Positions 1 through 7,587 of a stretch of DNA of 64,000 nucleotides are shown here, in pieces. A model generated the notes under the pieces. That model did not search any database, was not told the origin of the DNA, and saw nothing but the letters and a program-made list of their open reading frames with translations. Source of the stretch: Martelella limonii (GTDB lineage: Bacteria; Pseudomonadota; Alphaproteobacteria; Rhizobiales; Rhizobiaceae); NCBI RefSeq assembly GCF_013344475.1, contig NZ_JABUOU010000010.1, forward strand, positions 115,720-179,719. Direction: 5' to 3'. Position 1 is the first letter of the stretch; the number at the start of each line of letters is the position of its first letter. The position numbers were made by a program, and so were the translations under genes.

Positions 1-462
1 GTCGTAGCGATCGGCGAGCACCTCCACGTGGTTGCGGTAGGTGTAATCCAGTCCCCGCTTGTGGGTGACGGAAAGCTGGCCCGGCTTGAAGTCGATATTG
101 ATCTTGTTAGCCCGGGCAAAATCCAGGAGATGCGACTTGGCATCTTCCGCCATGCGGAAGAACGCCGCCGAGCGTGCCTTGCCGAGCTTGTGTTCCATGT
201 CCTCCGGCCACCAGTGCTGGCCGGTGCCGAGCTGCCCGCCATTGCGGCCCGAGGCACCATCGCCGAAGCGGGCGGCGTCAATCAGCACCACGTCGACGCC
301 GTCCGCTGCAAGCTGGTAGGCGGCTTGCAGCCCGGTGAACCCGCCGCCGACCACCACGACATCGGCCGTTGTCGACCCGTCAAGCTGGGGGTAGGTCGGT
401 CGTTCAGAAAGTGTCGCCTGATACCAGGACATGCCCGGGGCGATCGGGCTTTGCCATTCCAT
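1..462 (-). CDS. puuB: FAD-dependent oxidoreductase, gamma-glutamylputrescine oxidase-like (3' part outside window)
   Basis: The gene runs off the left edge, leaving 154 N-terminal residues. A short lead (MEWQSPIAPGMSWYQ) is followed by an FAD-binding Rossmann segment at about residues 34-45 with the GGGFTG dinucleotide loop, then a GASGRNGGQ motif typical of the DAO/PuuB group. PuuB enzymes oxidise gamma-glutamylputrescine in the cytoplasmic putrescine breakdown pathway. The gene lies 33 bases after a glutamine-synthetase-like gene on the same strand. This supports a puuA-puuB pair in which the first enzyme makes the substrate of the second. The start is the first ATG after the upstream stop, with an AAGG three bases before it. 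Other DAO-family amine oxidases remain possible because the C-terminal half is not visible. Confidence 0.8.
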   Translation of the reverse strand, partial: MEWQSPIAPGMSWYQATLSERPTYPQLDGSTTADVVVVGGGFTGLQAAYQLAADGVDVVLIDAARFGDGASGRNGGQLGTGQHWWPEDMEHKLGKARSAAFFRMAEDAKSHLLDFARANKINIDFKPGQLSVTHKRGLDYTYRNHVEVLADRYD

Positions 463-495
463 GCGCCTTAATTCTCCGTGATCACGAGGCCGCCA

Positions 496-1953
496 TTATA
501 CATGAAGCAGCAGGAATTCCCGTTCCCACGGGCTGATGACTTGCATGAAGGTTTCGAACTCTCCGCGCTTGATGCCGGCATAAAGGTCGATGAACTCGTG
601 CGAAAGCACCGGGTGCAATGCCGTTTCCGCTTCCATCAGCGCAAGCGCCTCGAGAAGCCCGCGCGGCAGGTCGACAATGCCTTCATTGGCGGTGTCGGCT
701 GTCGGCGCCGAAGGATCGGTCATGTTCTCGATGCCGAGATATCCGCAGGCAAGCGAGGCGGCAAGCGCGAGATAGGGATTGGCGTCCGAACTTGGCAGCC
801 GGTTCTCGACGCGCCGCGAATCGGGGTCCGAGACCGGAATGCGGAAGGCGGTGGTGCGGTTGTCATAGCCCCAGGCGGTGTTGACCGGGCAGGCCATGTC
901 GGGCGTCAGCCGGCGATAGGAGTTCACATAGGGGGCCATCATCACCAGCGTGGCGGGCACGTATTTCTGCATGCCGCCGATGAAGTGGAAGAATTCCGGC
1001 GATGGCTCGCCATTGTCCAGCGTGAACACGTTGCGCCCGGTCTCGATGTCGATCAGCGACTGGTGGATGTGCATCGCCGAGCCCGGCTGGCCCTGCATCG
1101 GCTTCGCCATGAAGGTGGCGAAGGTGCCGTGCTTGGTTGCGGCTTCGCGGATGGTGCGCTTGAAATAGAACACCTGGTCGGCAAGCTCGAGCGGATCGCC
1201 ATGGCGCAGGTTGATTTCGAGCTGCGCCGGGCCTTCCTCGTGGATCAGCGTATCGATCTCCAGGTCCTGCGCCTCGCAGAAGTGGTAGATGTCGTCGATC
1301 AGCTCGTCGAATTCGTTGATGCCGGCAATCGAATAGGCCTGACCGGCGACGATCGGCCTTCCGGACCGGCCGACCGGCGGCGTCAGCGGCAGATCGGGGT
1401 CGTCGTTCTTGGCAACCAGATAGAATTCGATCTCGGGCGCGACCACCGGCCGCCAGCCCTTCTTCTCATAGAGCTCGATCACCCGCTTCAGCACGTTGCG
1501 CGGCGTATAGGGCACTTCCTCGCCATCGGAACCGACGACGTCGCAGATCACCTGCGCGGTCGGATCGGCTTCCCATGGAACCGTTGTCAGCGTTGACAGA
1601 TCCGGCACGAGCTTCAGATCGTTGTCGCGCGGCTCATAGCGGAAGCTGCCGCTTTCATCCGGATAATCGCCCGAAATCGTGTGCCGGTAGAGCGCCGAGG
1701 GCAGGGCCAGCGAGGTGTTGGAGGTGAATTTCGAGGTCGGCATCATCTTGCCGCGCGGCACGCCTGCAAGATCGGGCGTGATGCATTCGATATCCTCGAT
1801 CCCGCGCGCCTTCAGCCAGCGGGCGGCCTCCTTCCAGTCGGAAACGCCCCGCGCCGAGGCGGGGGAGGAGAGGACGCTTGGCTTCTTTGCGCGTTTCAAT
1901 CGGCTGCTGTGAGACTTGGATGCGGACTTCATGGTCATTTTTTTGGATGGCAT
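496..1953 (-). CDS. puuA: Glutamine synthetase family protein, probable gamma-glutamylputrescine synthetase
   Basis: A protein of up to 485 residues with the glutamine synthetase fold. Visible landmarks are an N-terminal beta-grasp segment (ECITPDLAGVPRGKMMP), the ATP/metal-site region INLRHGDPLELAD, the AMHIHQSL segment and RVENRLPSSDANPYLALAASL near the C-terminus. PuuA-type enzymes ligate glutamate to putrescine using ATP. The length and the amine-oxidase gene directly downstream favour this over true GlnA. The N-terminus is lysine-rich (about 25 residues) and may be shorter in reality, as in-frame ATGs lie at 1938 and 1932. The gene diverges from the flavoprotein gene at 2059 across about 105 bases. 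Substrate specificity is inferred from context. Confidence 0.85.
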   Translation of the reverse strand: MPSKKMTMKSASKSHSSRLKRAKKPSVLSSPASARGVSDWKEAARWLKARGIEDIECITPDLAGVPRGKMMPTSKFTSNTSLALPSALYRHTISGDYPDESGSFRYEPRDNDLKLVPDLSTLTTVPWEADPTAQVICDVVGSDGEEVPYTPRNVLKRVIELYEKKGWRPVVAPEIEFYLVAKNDDPDLPLTPPVGRSGRPIVAGQAYSIAGINEFDELIDDIYHFCEAQDLEIDTLIHEEGPAQLEINLRHGDPLELADQVFYFKRTIREAATKHGTFATFMAKPMQGQPGSAMHIHQSLIDIETGRNVFTLDNGEPSPEFFHFIGGMQKYVPATLVMMAPYVNSYRRLTPDMACPVNTAWGYDNRTTAFRIPVSDPDSRRVENRLPSSDANPYLALAASLACGYLGIENMTDPSAPTADTANEGIVDLPRGLLEALALMEAETALHPVLSHEFIDLYAGIKRGEFETFMQVISPWEREFLLLHV

Positions 1954-2058
1954 TTCTTTGGCCGGGTATCTTTCGGGTTTTCTATATCATAACCACCGCA
2001 GAGACATTGGCGAGGGGGCAAGACGTGTTTTCTCGGCCAAATCCGCGTTGGAGGGTTC

Positions 2059-3237
2059 ATGAAGGACTATGATGTCATAATCGTGGGTGCTGGTGCGGCC
2101 GGGCTGATGTGTGCCGCGCGCGCCGGAAAGCGCGGGCGCCGCGTGCTTCTCGTCGACCATGCGGCAAAGCCCGGCGAGAAAATCCGTATCTCCGGCGGCG
2201 GACGCTGCAACTTCACCAATATCCATGCGGGCCCGCGCAATTATATCAGCGAAAATCCGCATTTCGCCAAATCGGCGCTGGCGCGCTACCGGCCGCAGGA
2301 TTTCATCGATCTCGTCGATCGCCATGGCATCGCCTGGCACGAGAAGACGCTCGGCCAGCTGTTCTGCGACGGCTCGGCGCGCGAGATCATCGCGATGCTG
2401 CTCCGGGAATGCGAGGAAGGCGGGGTCACGATCGCGCTTTCGACCTCGGTCTTGGATATCGCACGCACCGGCGACCGGTTCACGCTGAGGCTCAATGATG
2501 TGCCTGCCTCAGCAGAAGCCCTTGTGGTTGCGTCGGGCGGCAAGTCGATCCCGAAAATGGGGGCGACCGGCCTTGCCTATGAGATTGCTGCCATGTTCGG
2601 CGTGCCGATGGTCGAGACCCGTCCGGCGCTGGTGCCCTTCACGCTCGATCCTGTGTTGCAGGAGGCCTTGCAGCCGCTGTCGGGCATTGGCGTCGACAGC
2701 GAAGTTCGCTGCGGCAAGACCGCGTTTCGCGAGGCGATGCTGATCACCCATCGCGGCCTTTCCGGCCCTGCCATCCTGCAGATTTCGTCTTACTGGAAGC
2801 CCGGCGGCGAGATCGCCGTCAGGATGCTGCCGGATGTCGCGCTCGAGGATGAGCTCATCAAGGCAAAGCGGGAAAATGGCAGGCAGTCGGCCCAGACCGC
2901 GCTCGCGCAGCACCTGCCGAAACGGCTCGCGCAATTCCTTGCCGAGCGGCACGGGCCGCAAGGCGCGCTTGCCGATGCCAGCGACAAGGCGCTCAGGCGG
3001 CTTGCGGAAGCGGTTCAGGACTGGCGGATCAAGCCCAACGGCACGGAAGGCTACCGCACGGCCGAGGTCACCCTTGGCGGCATCGATACCCGTGCGCTGT
3101 CCTCGGCCACGATGGAGACGCGGTCTGTTCCGGGGCTTTATTTCATCGGCGAATGCGTCGATGTCACCGGCTGGCTCGGCGGCTACAATTTTCAGTGGGC
3201 CTGGGCCTCCGGCGTTGCTGCGGGCGATGCCGTCTGA
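2059..3237 (+). CDS. NAD(P)/FAD-dependent oxidoreductase, BaiN/YhiN (HI0933) family
   Basis: A 392-residue flavoprotein. The N-terminus carries the dinucleotide-binding loop GAGAAG at about residues 10-15. The family signature GGGRCNFTN follows at about 46-54. The C-terminus has GGYNFQWAWASGVAAGDAV, the end segment typical of the HI0933/YhiN group. These are cytoplasmic FAD proteins whose physiological substrate is mostly unknown; BaiN of gut bacteria reduces bile-acid intermediates, but that role should not be carried over here. The start ATG has a strong GGAGG Shine-Dalgarno sequence four bases upstream. The gene is probably monocistronic: it is followed by a small gene on the opposite strand whose 3' end overlaps its last 74 bases. 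Confidence 0.85.
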   Translation: MKDYDVIIVGAGAAGLMCAARAGKRGRRVLLVDHAAKPGEKIRISGGGRCNFTNIHAGPRNYISENPHFAKSALARYRPQDFIDLVDRHGIAWHEKTLGQLFCDGSAREIIAMLLRECEEGGVTIALSTSVLDIARTGDRFTLRLNDVPASAEALVVASGGKSIPKMGATGLAYEIAAMFGVPMVETRPALVPFTLDPVLQEALQPLSGIGVDSEVRCGKTAFREAMLITHRGLSGPAILQISSYWKPGGEIAVRMLPDVALEDELIKAKRENGRQSAQTALAQHLPKRLAQFLAERHGPQGALADASDKALRRLAEAVQDWRIKPNGTEGYRTAEVTLGGIDTRALSSATMETRSVPGLYFIGECVDVTGWLGGYNFQWAWASGVAAGDAV

Positions 3238-3382
3238 GCGCTTTTACGGCCCTCAGCAGCCATGCAGCAAGCGCGTAACACGGTCGCGGAAGCGGTCTCG
3301 CAAAAGCGCGGTAATAGTCGTCCTCGGTGAGTCTGCGTTGCTCAAAAAACGCCTGGAAGGCACGATGGCGGTGTTCATGCAT
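3164..3382 (-). CDS. Small basic hypothetical protein, divergent from a LysR gene
   Basis: A possible 72-residue protein starting MHEHRHRAFQAFF. Its first half is a plausible folded segment (EQRRLTEDDYYRAFARPL, then an Ala/Leu-rich stretch); the second half is very arginine-rich and overlaps the end of the flavoprotein gene on the other strand. The support for it is a good GGAG Shine-Dalgarno sequence eight bases before the ATG, and its divergent placement 89 bases from the LysR gene, the usual layout for a LysR target. I do not recognise the family. The arginine-rich tail could be only an antisense reading of the neighbour. Confidence 0.4.
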   Translation of the reverse strand: MHEHRHRAFQAFFEQRRLTEDDYYRAFARPLPRPCYALAAWLLRAVKALRRHRPQQRRRPRPTENCSRRASR

Positions 3383-3433
3383 GGTGATGTCTCCCTGGTC
3401 GAAGCCATCCCCGTTATTAAGAGCGAAAATTAC

Positions 3434-3454
3434 CGTTTGATACCGCCGCAAACG
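3434..3454. promoter_or_regulatory. Inverted repeat CGTTTG-N9-CAAACG, candidate LysR operator
   Basis: A perfect 6-base inverted repeat with a 9-base spacer lies in the 89-base divergent region between the small gene (start 3382) and the LysR gene (start 3472). It contains a T-N11-A arrangement, the usual minimal LysR box. Its position 18 bases upstream of the LysR start would suit autorepression plus control of the divergent gene. Binding is inferred. Confidence 0.35.
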
Positions 3455-3471
3455 CACGCTATTTTTCATTT

Positions 3472-4347
3472 ATGAAAAATGCTCCATGGTCGCTCTATCA
3501 ACTGTTTCTGCTTGTCGTTCGACACGGCGGCCTCTCGGGTGCGGCGGATGAAAGCGGACTGAGCCCGGCTACGGTCGGCCGCCATATGCTCGATCTCGAA
3601 AAGCGGTTGGGGCGCGCCCTGTTCCGGCGCAGTCAGCGCGGCTATCGGCTGACCCAGGACGGAGAGAAGCTGTTTGCCATGCTGAGGGAGGCAGAAGGCA
3701 GTCTGCGCCGCGTTGCGGACTGGCAGGGCGAAGCATCAGCGCCGACCCTGGTGCGGCTGGCGATCGGCACATGGAATGCCTTTTTGATTAGTCAGCATAT
3801 CAACGATATCCAGCCGCCCGGGGATCGTGTGCGCCTGCAATTCGTTGTCGGCGAGCAACGCGCAAGCCTTGCCCATCGCGAAAACCATATCGGCATTCGT
3901 TCATTCCGGCCGGAGGAGACCAATCTTGCCGCCCGGCGCCTCTGCGCCGTGGCCTATGCGCCGTTTGGAGCGAAAAATGCCCCCGCATCTCAATTGGAGC
4001 GATGGGTGGCCGTTAGCCAGGACGAGGCGGTTTCAGACTATCTGCGCTATCCGCACAGACAACGCGCTAGGGCGATCGCCATAACCGCCAGCCGTCCCCG
4101 TTCGATGCTCGATCTTGTCGAGGCCGGAGCGGGGATTGCCGTGCTGCCCTGCTTCATCGGAGATACCAATCAGAGGCTTGAGCGCGCTGGCGCCATCATC
4201 GACGAACTCACGCATGAGCAATGGCTGGTGCTCCACGATGATGACCGCCATCAGCGCGAGATCAGAAAGATAGCGGATCGGCTGGCGCGGTTCATGAAGG
4301 CCCGCCAGCAGCTTTACGCGGGAAAACGTTCGGAAGCGGACCTGTGA
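3472..4347 (+). CDS. LysR family transcriptional regulator
   Basis: 291 residues. The N-terminal 60 residues form the LysR winged helix-turn-helix (LYQLFLLVVRHGGLSGAADE, then LSPATVGRHMLDLEKRLGRALFRRS and the wing YRLTQDGEKLF). The rest is a substrate-binding domain of ordinary size, with a stretch (MLDLVEAGAGIAVLPCFIGD) that matches the usual effector-domain pattern. The start ATG follows an AT-rich stretch with no clear Shine-Dalgarno sequence. The gene diverges from a small basic ORF, its likeliest target, and converges on the AsmA-like gene. The effector is unknown. Confidence 0.9.
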   Translation: MKNAPWSLYQLFLLVVRHGGLSGAADESGLSPATVGRHMLDLEKRLGRALFRRSQRGYRLTQDGEKLFAMLREAEGSLRRVADWQGEASAPTLVRLAIGTWNAFLISQHINDIQPPGDRVRLQFVVGEQRASLAHRENHIGIRSFRPEETNLAARRLCAVAYAPFGAKNAPASQLERWVAVSQDEAVSDYLRYPHRQRARAIAITASRPRSMLDLVEAGAGIAVLPCFIGDTNQRLERAGAIIDELTHEQWLVLHDDDRHQREIRKIADRLARFMKARQQLYAGKRSEADL

Positions 4348-4392
4348 AACGCCATTCCAGTCGGGCCGGAGATGAGGATCTTGACGCCTGCC

Positions 4393-6213
4393 TCACTCGT
4401 CGGCGGCAGGCGGCGTCGCCTCGCTGACCCGTGCAAAGGCCGCCAGCGCATTGCCGTCGATATCAAGCGCGATCGGCGCACCATCGCCGGATGTGGGAAC
4501 GGCCGTCAGATGCGCGGAGAGCTTTCCGGTATCGGTGTCGATCCGGCCATTGATGGTGATCTCTTCGTTTTCGGCCTCGATGGTGACGCCGTCAAGCGTC
4601 AGTTCCGCGCCGTTCAATGTGCCGCGTCCCTTGATCGCGCGAAATGCATAAGGCGATTGTTTGAGCGGCGAAAAGGCGAAGGAGCGGCTGTTTCGGGCGG
4701 TCTCCAGGATTGATGCGAGGTCCAGCCAGTTCAGCGTTCCCGCCTGTGCCGAAAACCGGAAGCTGCCGGTGAGCCCGTCCTTGCCGTCGCGCGCGAAGGG
4801 GAGCGCTGCGGCATAGTTCAGCTCGAGGCTCAGTGCATCGCTTTCGAGTGGCACGGCGACGCCCAACTGGCGGAACAGCGGGGCGGACTTTACCGCCTCG
4901 GCATTCAGCCGAACGTCGGCGCTGTCATCGTTGCGCACGGAGATGTGGGCGAACAGCGATCCGGTGTCGAGCTTGCTGTCGGCGATATCGAAGCTTGTCT
5001 GCTCATCGGTGCGGATCACGCTCGCCGCGACGTCGGAAAGGGTGATGTCGGAAAGGCGCACGGTGCCCGCCGAGATCCTGAGGTCGAGATCGGAGAGCGC
5101 GTAGCGTTCATCATCGTCCGACCGGTCCATCATCGTGTCGATCCAGCCGGGCAGCGATGATTCGGCATCGAAAAGCGCAATATCGCTGAACGCCATGGTG
5201 GCGGTCACGCGCGAAGGCCCGTCTTCGGCCTGGGGCACGATATCGAGAACGCCGCTTCCCTTGGCATCGCCGAATGCAAGGTCGATGGGGGAGAAGCGGA
5301 GCGCGTTGCCGCTGCGCGATACCTGCCCCTTGAGCGAGGCCCGCTCGACGCTTCCGAGCAGCCGGGTTTCGACGCCAAGCGCGGCCAGGAGCTTCTGGAG
5401 ATCGCTCGTCGACAACGAGAATGTGCCGTCAAGGAAATAGGGTTCGCGCCCCGAGGCCGTGCCCTGATAGCTGACCGTATTGGCGGAATTGGTGATGCTC
5501 AGTTCAACCTTCGAGGACTGGCCCGCAAGCACGGCTGCGGGCTTTGCAGCCCAGACCGAAACCGTGGTCGGCTCGCCGGCAAATTCGGCAGAGCCGCTGA
5601 ACTCGGCCGCCCCGTCCAGTCTTGCCCATTCGAAATCGCCGTTGACGGCCTTGATGATCCAGGGTTCTTCTTCGCCGGCGATCGCGATCGTGCTGTTTGC
5701 AAGCGTCAACGCGCCGGGTCCCTTGCCGTTCAGGACATCGACATGGCCGTCGCGTGCCGATGCGATCGCCTTGGCCATGGGGTTTGCGGCGGTCGCACCC
5801 TCGGCATCCTCGAAGATCAGAACCGCATTGTCGAGCGCCAGGTTGGAAAAGGAAGGGTGTCCGGTGAGCGCGCCGTAAAGGCTGATATCGGCGGTGAGTG
5901 TTCCGGCATTGCCGTAGACCAGAAGTCCGCCGCCCCCCGGACGGGGAACCGCTGCGCCATGGGTGATGAGCCTTGGGCGCGGCCAGTAGGAAATGTCCGC
6001 CTGCCCGGTGATCGATGCCGGCGCGCCCAGCCAGCCGCTCAGTTCCTCTTCGAAGGCGCTGCTCATTGCGCCGGGCGAAATCACCGAGGGCACCAGATGA
6101 TAGGCACCGACCGCAAGCAGGATGCCGCCGGCGAGCCCGTAGCGCACGAGCGGGCTGCGACGCAGCCGTGGTGTGCGGCCGGACGTTCTGCCGGTGGTAA
6201 AGGGATTTTTCAT
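4393..6213 (-). CDS. AsmA-family envelope protein
   Basis: 606 residues. A basic N-terminus is followed by one membrane segment at about residues 27-47 (LAGGILLAVGAYHLVPSVIS) and then a long, beta-rich, low-cysteine periplasmic region with AsmA-like features: a short N-terminal AsmA segment, and a C-terminal part (DLASILETARNSRSFAFSPL, then GRGTLNGAELTLDGVTIEAE). AsmA relatives are thought to act in outer-membrane assembly or inter-membrane lipid transport, and proteins of this size are common in rhizobia. It has no obvious operon partner: its 3' end faces the LysR gene and about 700 gene-free bases lie upstream. Confidence 0.75.
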   Translation of the reverse strand: MKNPFTTGRTSGRTPRLRRSPLVRYGLAGGILLAVGAYHLVPSVISPGAMSSAFEEELSGWLGAPASITGQADISYWPRPRLITHGAAVPRPGGGGLLVYGNAGTLTADISLYGALTGHPSFSNLALDNAVLIFEDAEGATAANPMAKAIASARDGHVDVLNGKGPGALTLANSTIAIAGEEEPWIIKAVNGDFEWARLDGAAEFSGSAEFAGEPTTVSVWAAKPAAVLAGQSSKVELSITNSANTVSYQGTASGREPYFLDGTFSLSTSDLQKLLAALGVETRLLGSVERASLKGQVSRSGNALRFSPIDLAFGDAKGSGVLDIVPQAEDGPSRVTATMAFSDIALFDAESSLPGWIDTMMDRSDDDERYALSDLDLRISAGTVRLSDITLSDVAASVIRTDEQTSFDIADSKLDTGSLFAHISVRNDDSADVRLNAEAVKSAPLFRQLGVAVPLESDALSLELNYAAALPFARDGKDGLTGSFRFSAQAGTLNWLDLASILETARNSRSFAFSPLKQSPYAFRAIKGRGTLNGAELTLDGVTIEAENEEITINGRIDTDTGKLSAHLTAVPTSGDGAPIALDIDGNALAAFARVSEATPPAADE

Positions 6214-6708
6214 AAGGTCAGGCCTGTCTGTGCACGCTCCTCAACCGGCGATAGCCGAAAATGCGCAGCGGCACAATGTTTCGACCGCACTTGCTTGCGA
6301 CATTGGGGATCGCGGGCGAGCGGCGGCGGCAGGAAAGGCCGGGCGCGATCCCTGCTGCAGCGCCGGTGCGACAAGGACTTTCACCCGTCATCGGCAATTT
6401 TGGGAGCGCCGGGCCGGGGCCCGCTCCTTGGCTATTTTCGAGCCTGGTGTTGTAATCGCCGCCAAGACGGCCTATATCTCGTCCATCGACGATTGCTTGT
6501 GATGCCTTCGGCCATACGCCGACCGATTTCCTCTCAAAATCGATATTCTCGTGCCGCAGAGGATGAAAGCAAGCGGTCCGCGCCCGTTTTTCGGGTTCGC
6601 GTCTTCCTCACTCATGGCTTTTGCCGCTGATTGGAAGATTTGCACATAACCGCTCTTTTAGAAGAGCGCGGCCGACGATCTTATTTCGGCTTGATCTTAT
6701 TGCCCGGT
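6214..6708. other. Gene-free stretch before the rpsU region
   Basis: I find no convincing gene here. The short frames lack ribosome sites and recognisable protein character. The one structure I see is a hairpin CGCTCTT-TTAG-AAGAGCG at 6651-6668, without a T tract. The stretch must hold the AsmA-family gene promoter on the minus strand and probably the start of whatever is transcribed towards the RNA-like units at 6709-6850. Confidence 0.5.
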
Positions 6709-6751
6709 TGACCACGGATGTACTGGCAGCCACACCGGCATTGGTGTTTTT
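6709..6751 (+). ncRNA. Candidate small RNA 3' end, unit 1 (22-base core plus terminator)
   Basis: A 22-base core (6709-6730, starting TGACCACGGATG and ending CTGGCAGC) is followed by a hairpin ACACC-ggcatt-GGTGT (6732-6747) and a run of five T (6747-6751). The same core recurs identically 85 bases downstream, again followed by a hairpin and T run. A conserved core directly before an intrinsic terminator is the form of a bacterial small RNA 3' end. The 5' end and promoter are not evident, and I do not recognise a known family. Confidence 0.35.
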
Positions 6752-6793
6752 CACCTTATTTCAAGCTGTTCAAGAATTGTCATTCATTGTCGC

Positions 6794-6850
6794 TGACCAC
6801 GGATGTACTGGCAGCGGCTGAGAAGAGGTCGGGTCATTCCCGGCCTTTTT
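6794..6850 (+). ncRNA. Candidate small RNA 3' end, unit 2 (same core plus stronger terminator)
   Basis: The second exact copy of the 22-base core (6794-6815) is followed by a 7-bp hairpin GGTCGGG-tcatt-CCCGGCC (6827-6845, one G-T pair) and T5 (6846-6850). The hairpin and T run are good enough to be an intrinsic terminator, although no protein gene lies upstream on this strand. A transcript must therefore end here, about 70 bases before rpsU. Alternatively the structure is a leader attenuator of rpsU itself. Confidence 0.4.
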
Positions 6851-6919
6851 GTTTTCGCTTCACCGGTTGCTGGATTTTTGCAGCCGGTGGCGAAAGTAAG
6901 CAACAACAAGGAGGTTTTC

Positions 6920-7144
6920 TTGCAGGTACTGGTAAGAGATAACAATGTCGATCAGGCGCTGCGCGTGCTGAAGAAGAAAATGCAGCGCGAGGGCATCTTC
7001 CGCGAGATGCGGGCGCGCCGTTCTTACGAGAAGCCTTCGGAAAAACGCAATCGCGAAGCGGGTGAAGCCGTGCGGCGCCTGCGCAAGCTCAAGAGAAAGC
7101 AGCTCCAGCGCGAGGGCCTTCTGCCGTCTCGCGGAAAGCGCTGA
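6920..7144 (+). CDS. rpsU: 30S ribosomal protein S21
   Basis: 74 residues starting (M)[20 protein letters not shown], followed by [29 protein letters not shown] and an arginine/lysine-rich tail: an unmistakable bS21 of the alphaproteobacterial type. The start codon is TTG. It is fixed by the family N-terminus QVLVRDNN and by a near-perfect AAGGAGG at 6908-6914, five bases upstream. Reading back to an ATG at 6803 would add 39 residues unlike bS21 and is wrong. bS21 takes part in translation initiation on the small subunit. A small charged-protein gene follows after 35 bases and the two probably share a transcript ending at 7438. Confidence 0.97.
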   Translation: MQVLVRDNNVDQALRVLKKKMQREGIFREMRARRSYEKPSEKRNREAGEAVRRLRKLKRKQLQREGLLPSRGKR

Positions 7145-7179
7145 TCGCGAAGAATTTCGATCACGGCCACGAGGTGGAT

Positions 7180-7386
7180 ATGACTGAGACAACGGAATTG
7201 AAGCCCGGCCGCGTGTCGGCCAGCGACAAGCTGGCGACGACTGACAAGGTGGCCCGCTCCATCATTGCTGAAGAGGCCTCTCTGAAGCAGAAGAAGACCG
7301 AGCGCCTGCGCCGCCTGCGTGAAGAGCGCGAGGCAGAGGCCGAAGAAAAGCCCGCTGCCAAGAAGGCTTCCGGCAAAAAGAAGTGA
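7180..7386 (+). CDS. Small highly charged hypothetical protein downstream of rpsU
   Basis: 68 residues (MTETTELKPGRVSASDKLAT...), about half of them Lys, Arg or Glu, with an alpha-helical middle (EEASLKQKKTERLRRLREER) and an Ala/Lys tail. The ATG at 7180 has a GAGG five bases upstream; a GTG at 7174 in the same frame overlaps that site and is less likely. It lies 35 bases after rpsU and just before a strong terminator, so the two are probably cotranscribed. The composition suggests a nucleic-acid- or ribosome-associated protein, but I do not recognise a family. Confidence 0.75.
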   Translation: MTETTELKPGRVSASDKLATTDKVARSIIAEEASLKQKKTERLRRLREEREAEAEEKPAAKKASGKKK

Positions 7387-7411
7387 GGCCAAGGCCTTTA
7401 GACGATCACGA

Positions 7412-7438
7412 CGGCTCGCAGCGATGCGGGCCGTTTTT
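7412..7438 (+). terminator. Intrinsic terminator of the rpsU unit
   Basis: A 9-bp stem CGGCTCGCA / TGCGGGCCG with a GCGA loop (7412-7433) is followed by five T. It lies 26 bases after the small charged-protein gene. Confidence 0.85.
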
Positions 7439-7587
7439 GTATCGGCGGCCGGAGACGCAGTGTTCATGGTAACACCCATTGCGAACGCCTGAAAGGATGG
7501 GCATCTTCCCGGCAACAGTGCCGTATCCGGCTTGCGCGCGGAACGGCCAATCACATGGGCATCGAAGATGCCGGAGGTACGCATAAA

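Noticed and set aside
6803..6919. An upstream extension of rpsU from ATG 6803
   Set aside because: It would add 39 residues foreign to bS21 and would read through the terminator hairpin; the TTG at 6920 has a near-perfect ribosome site.
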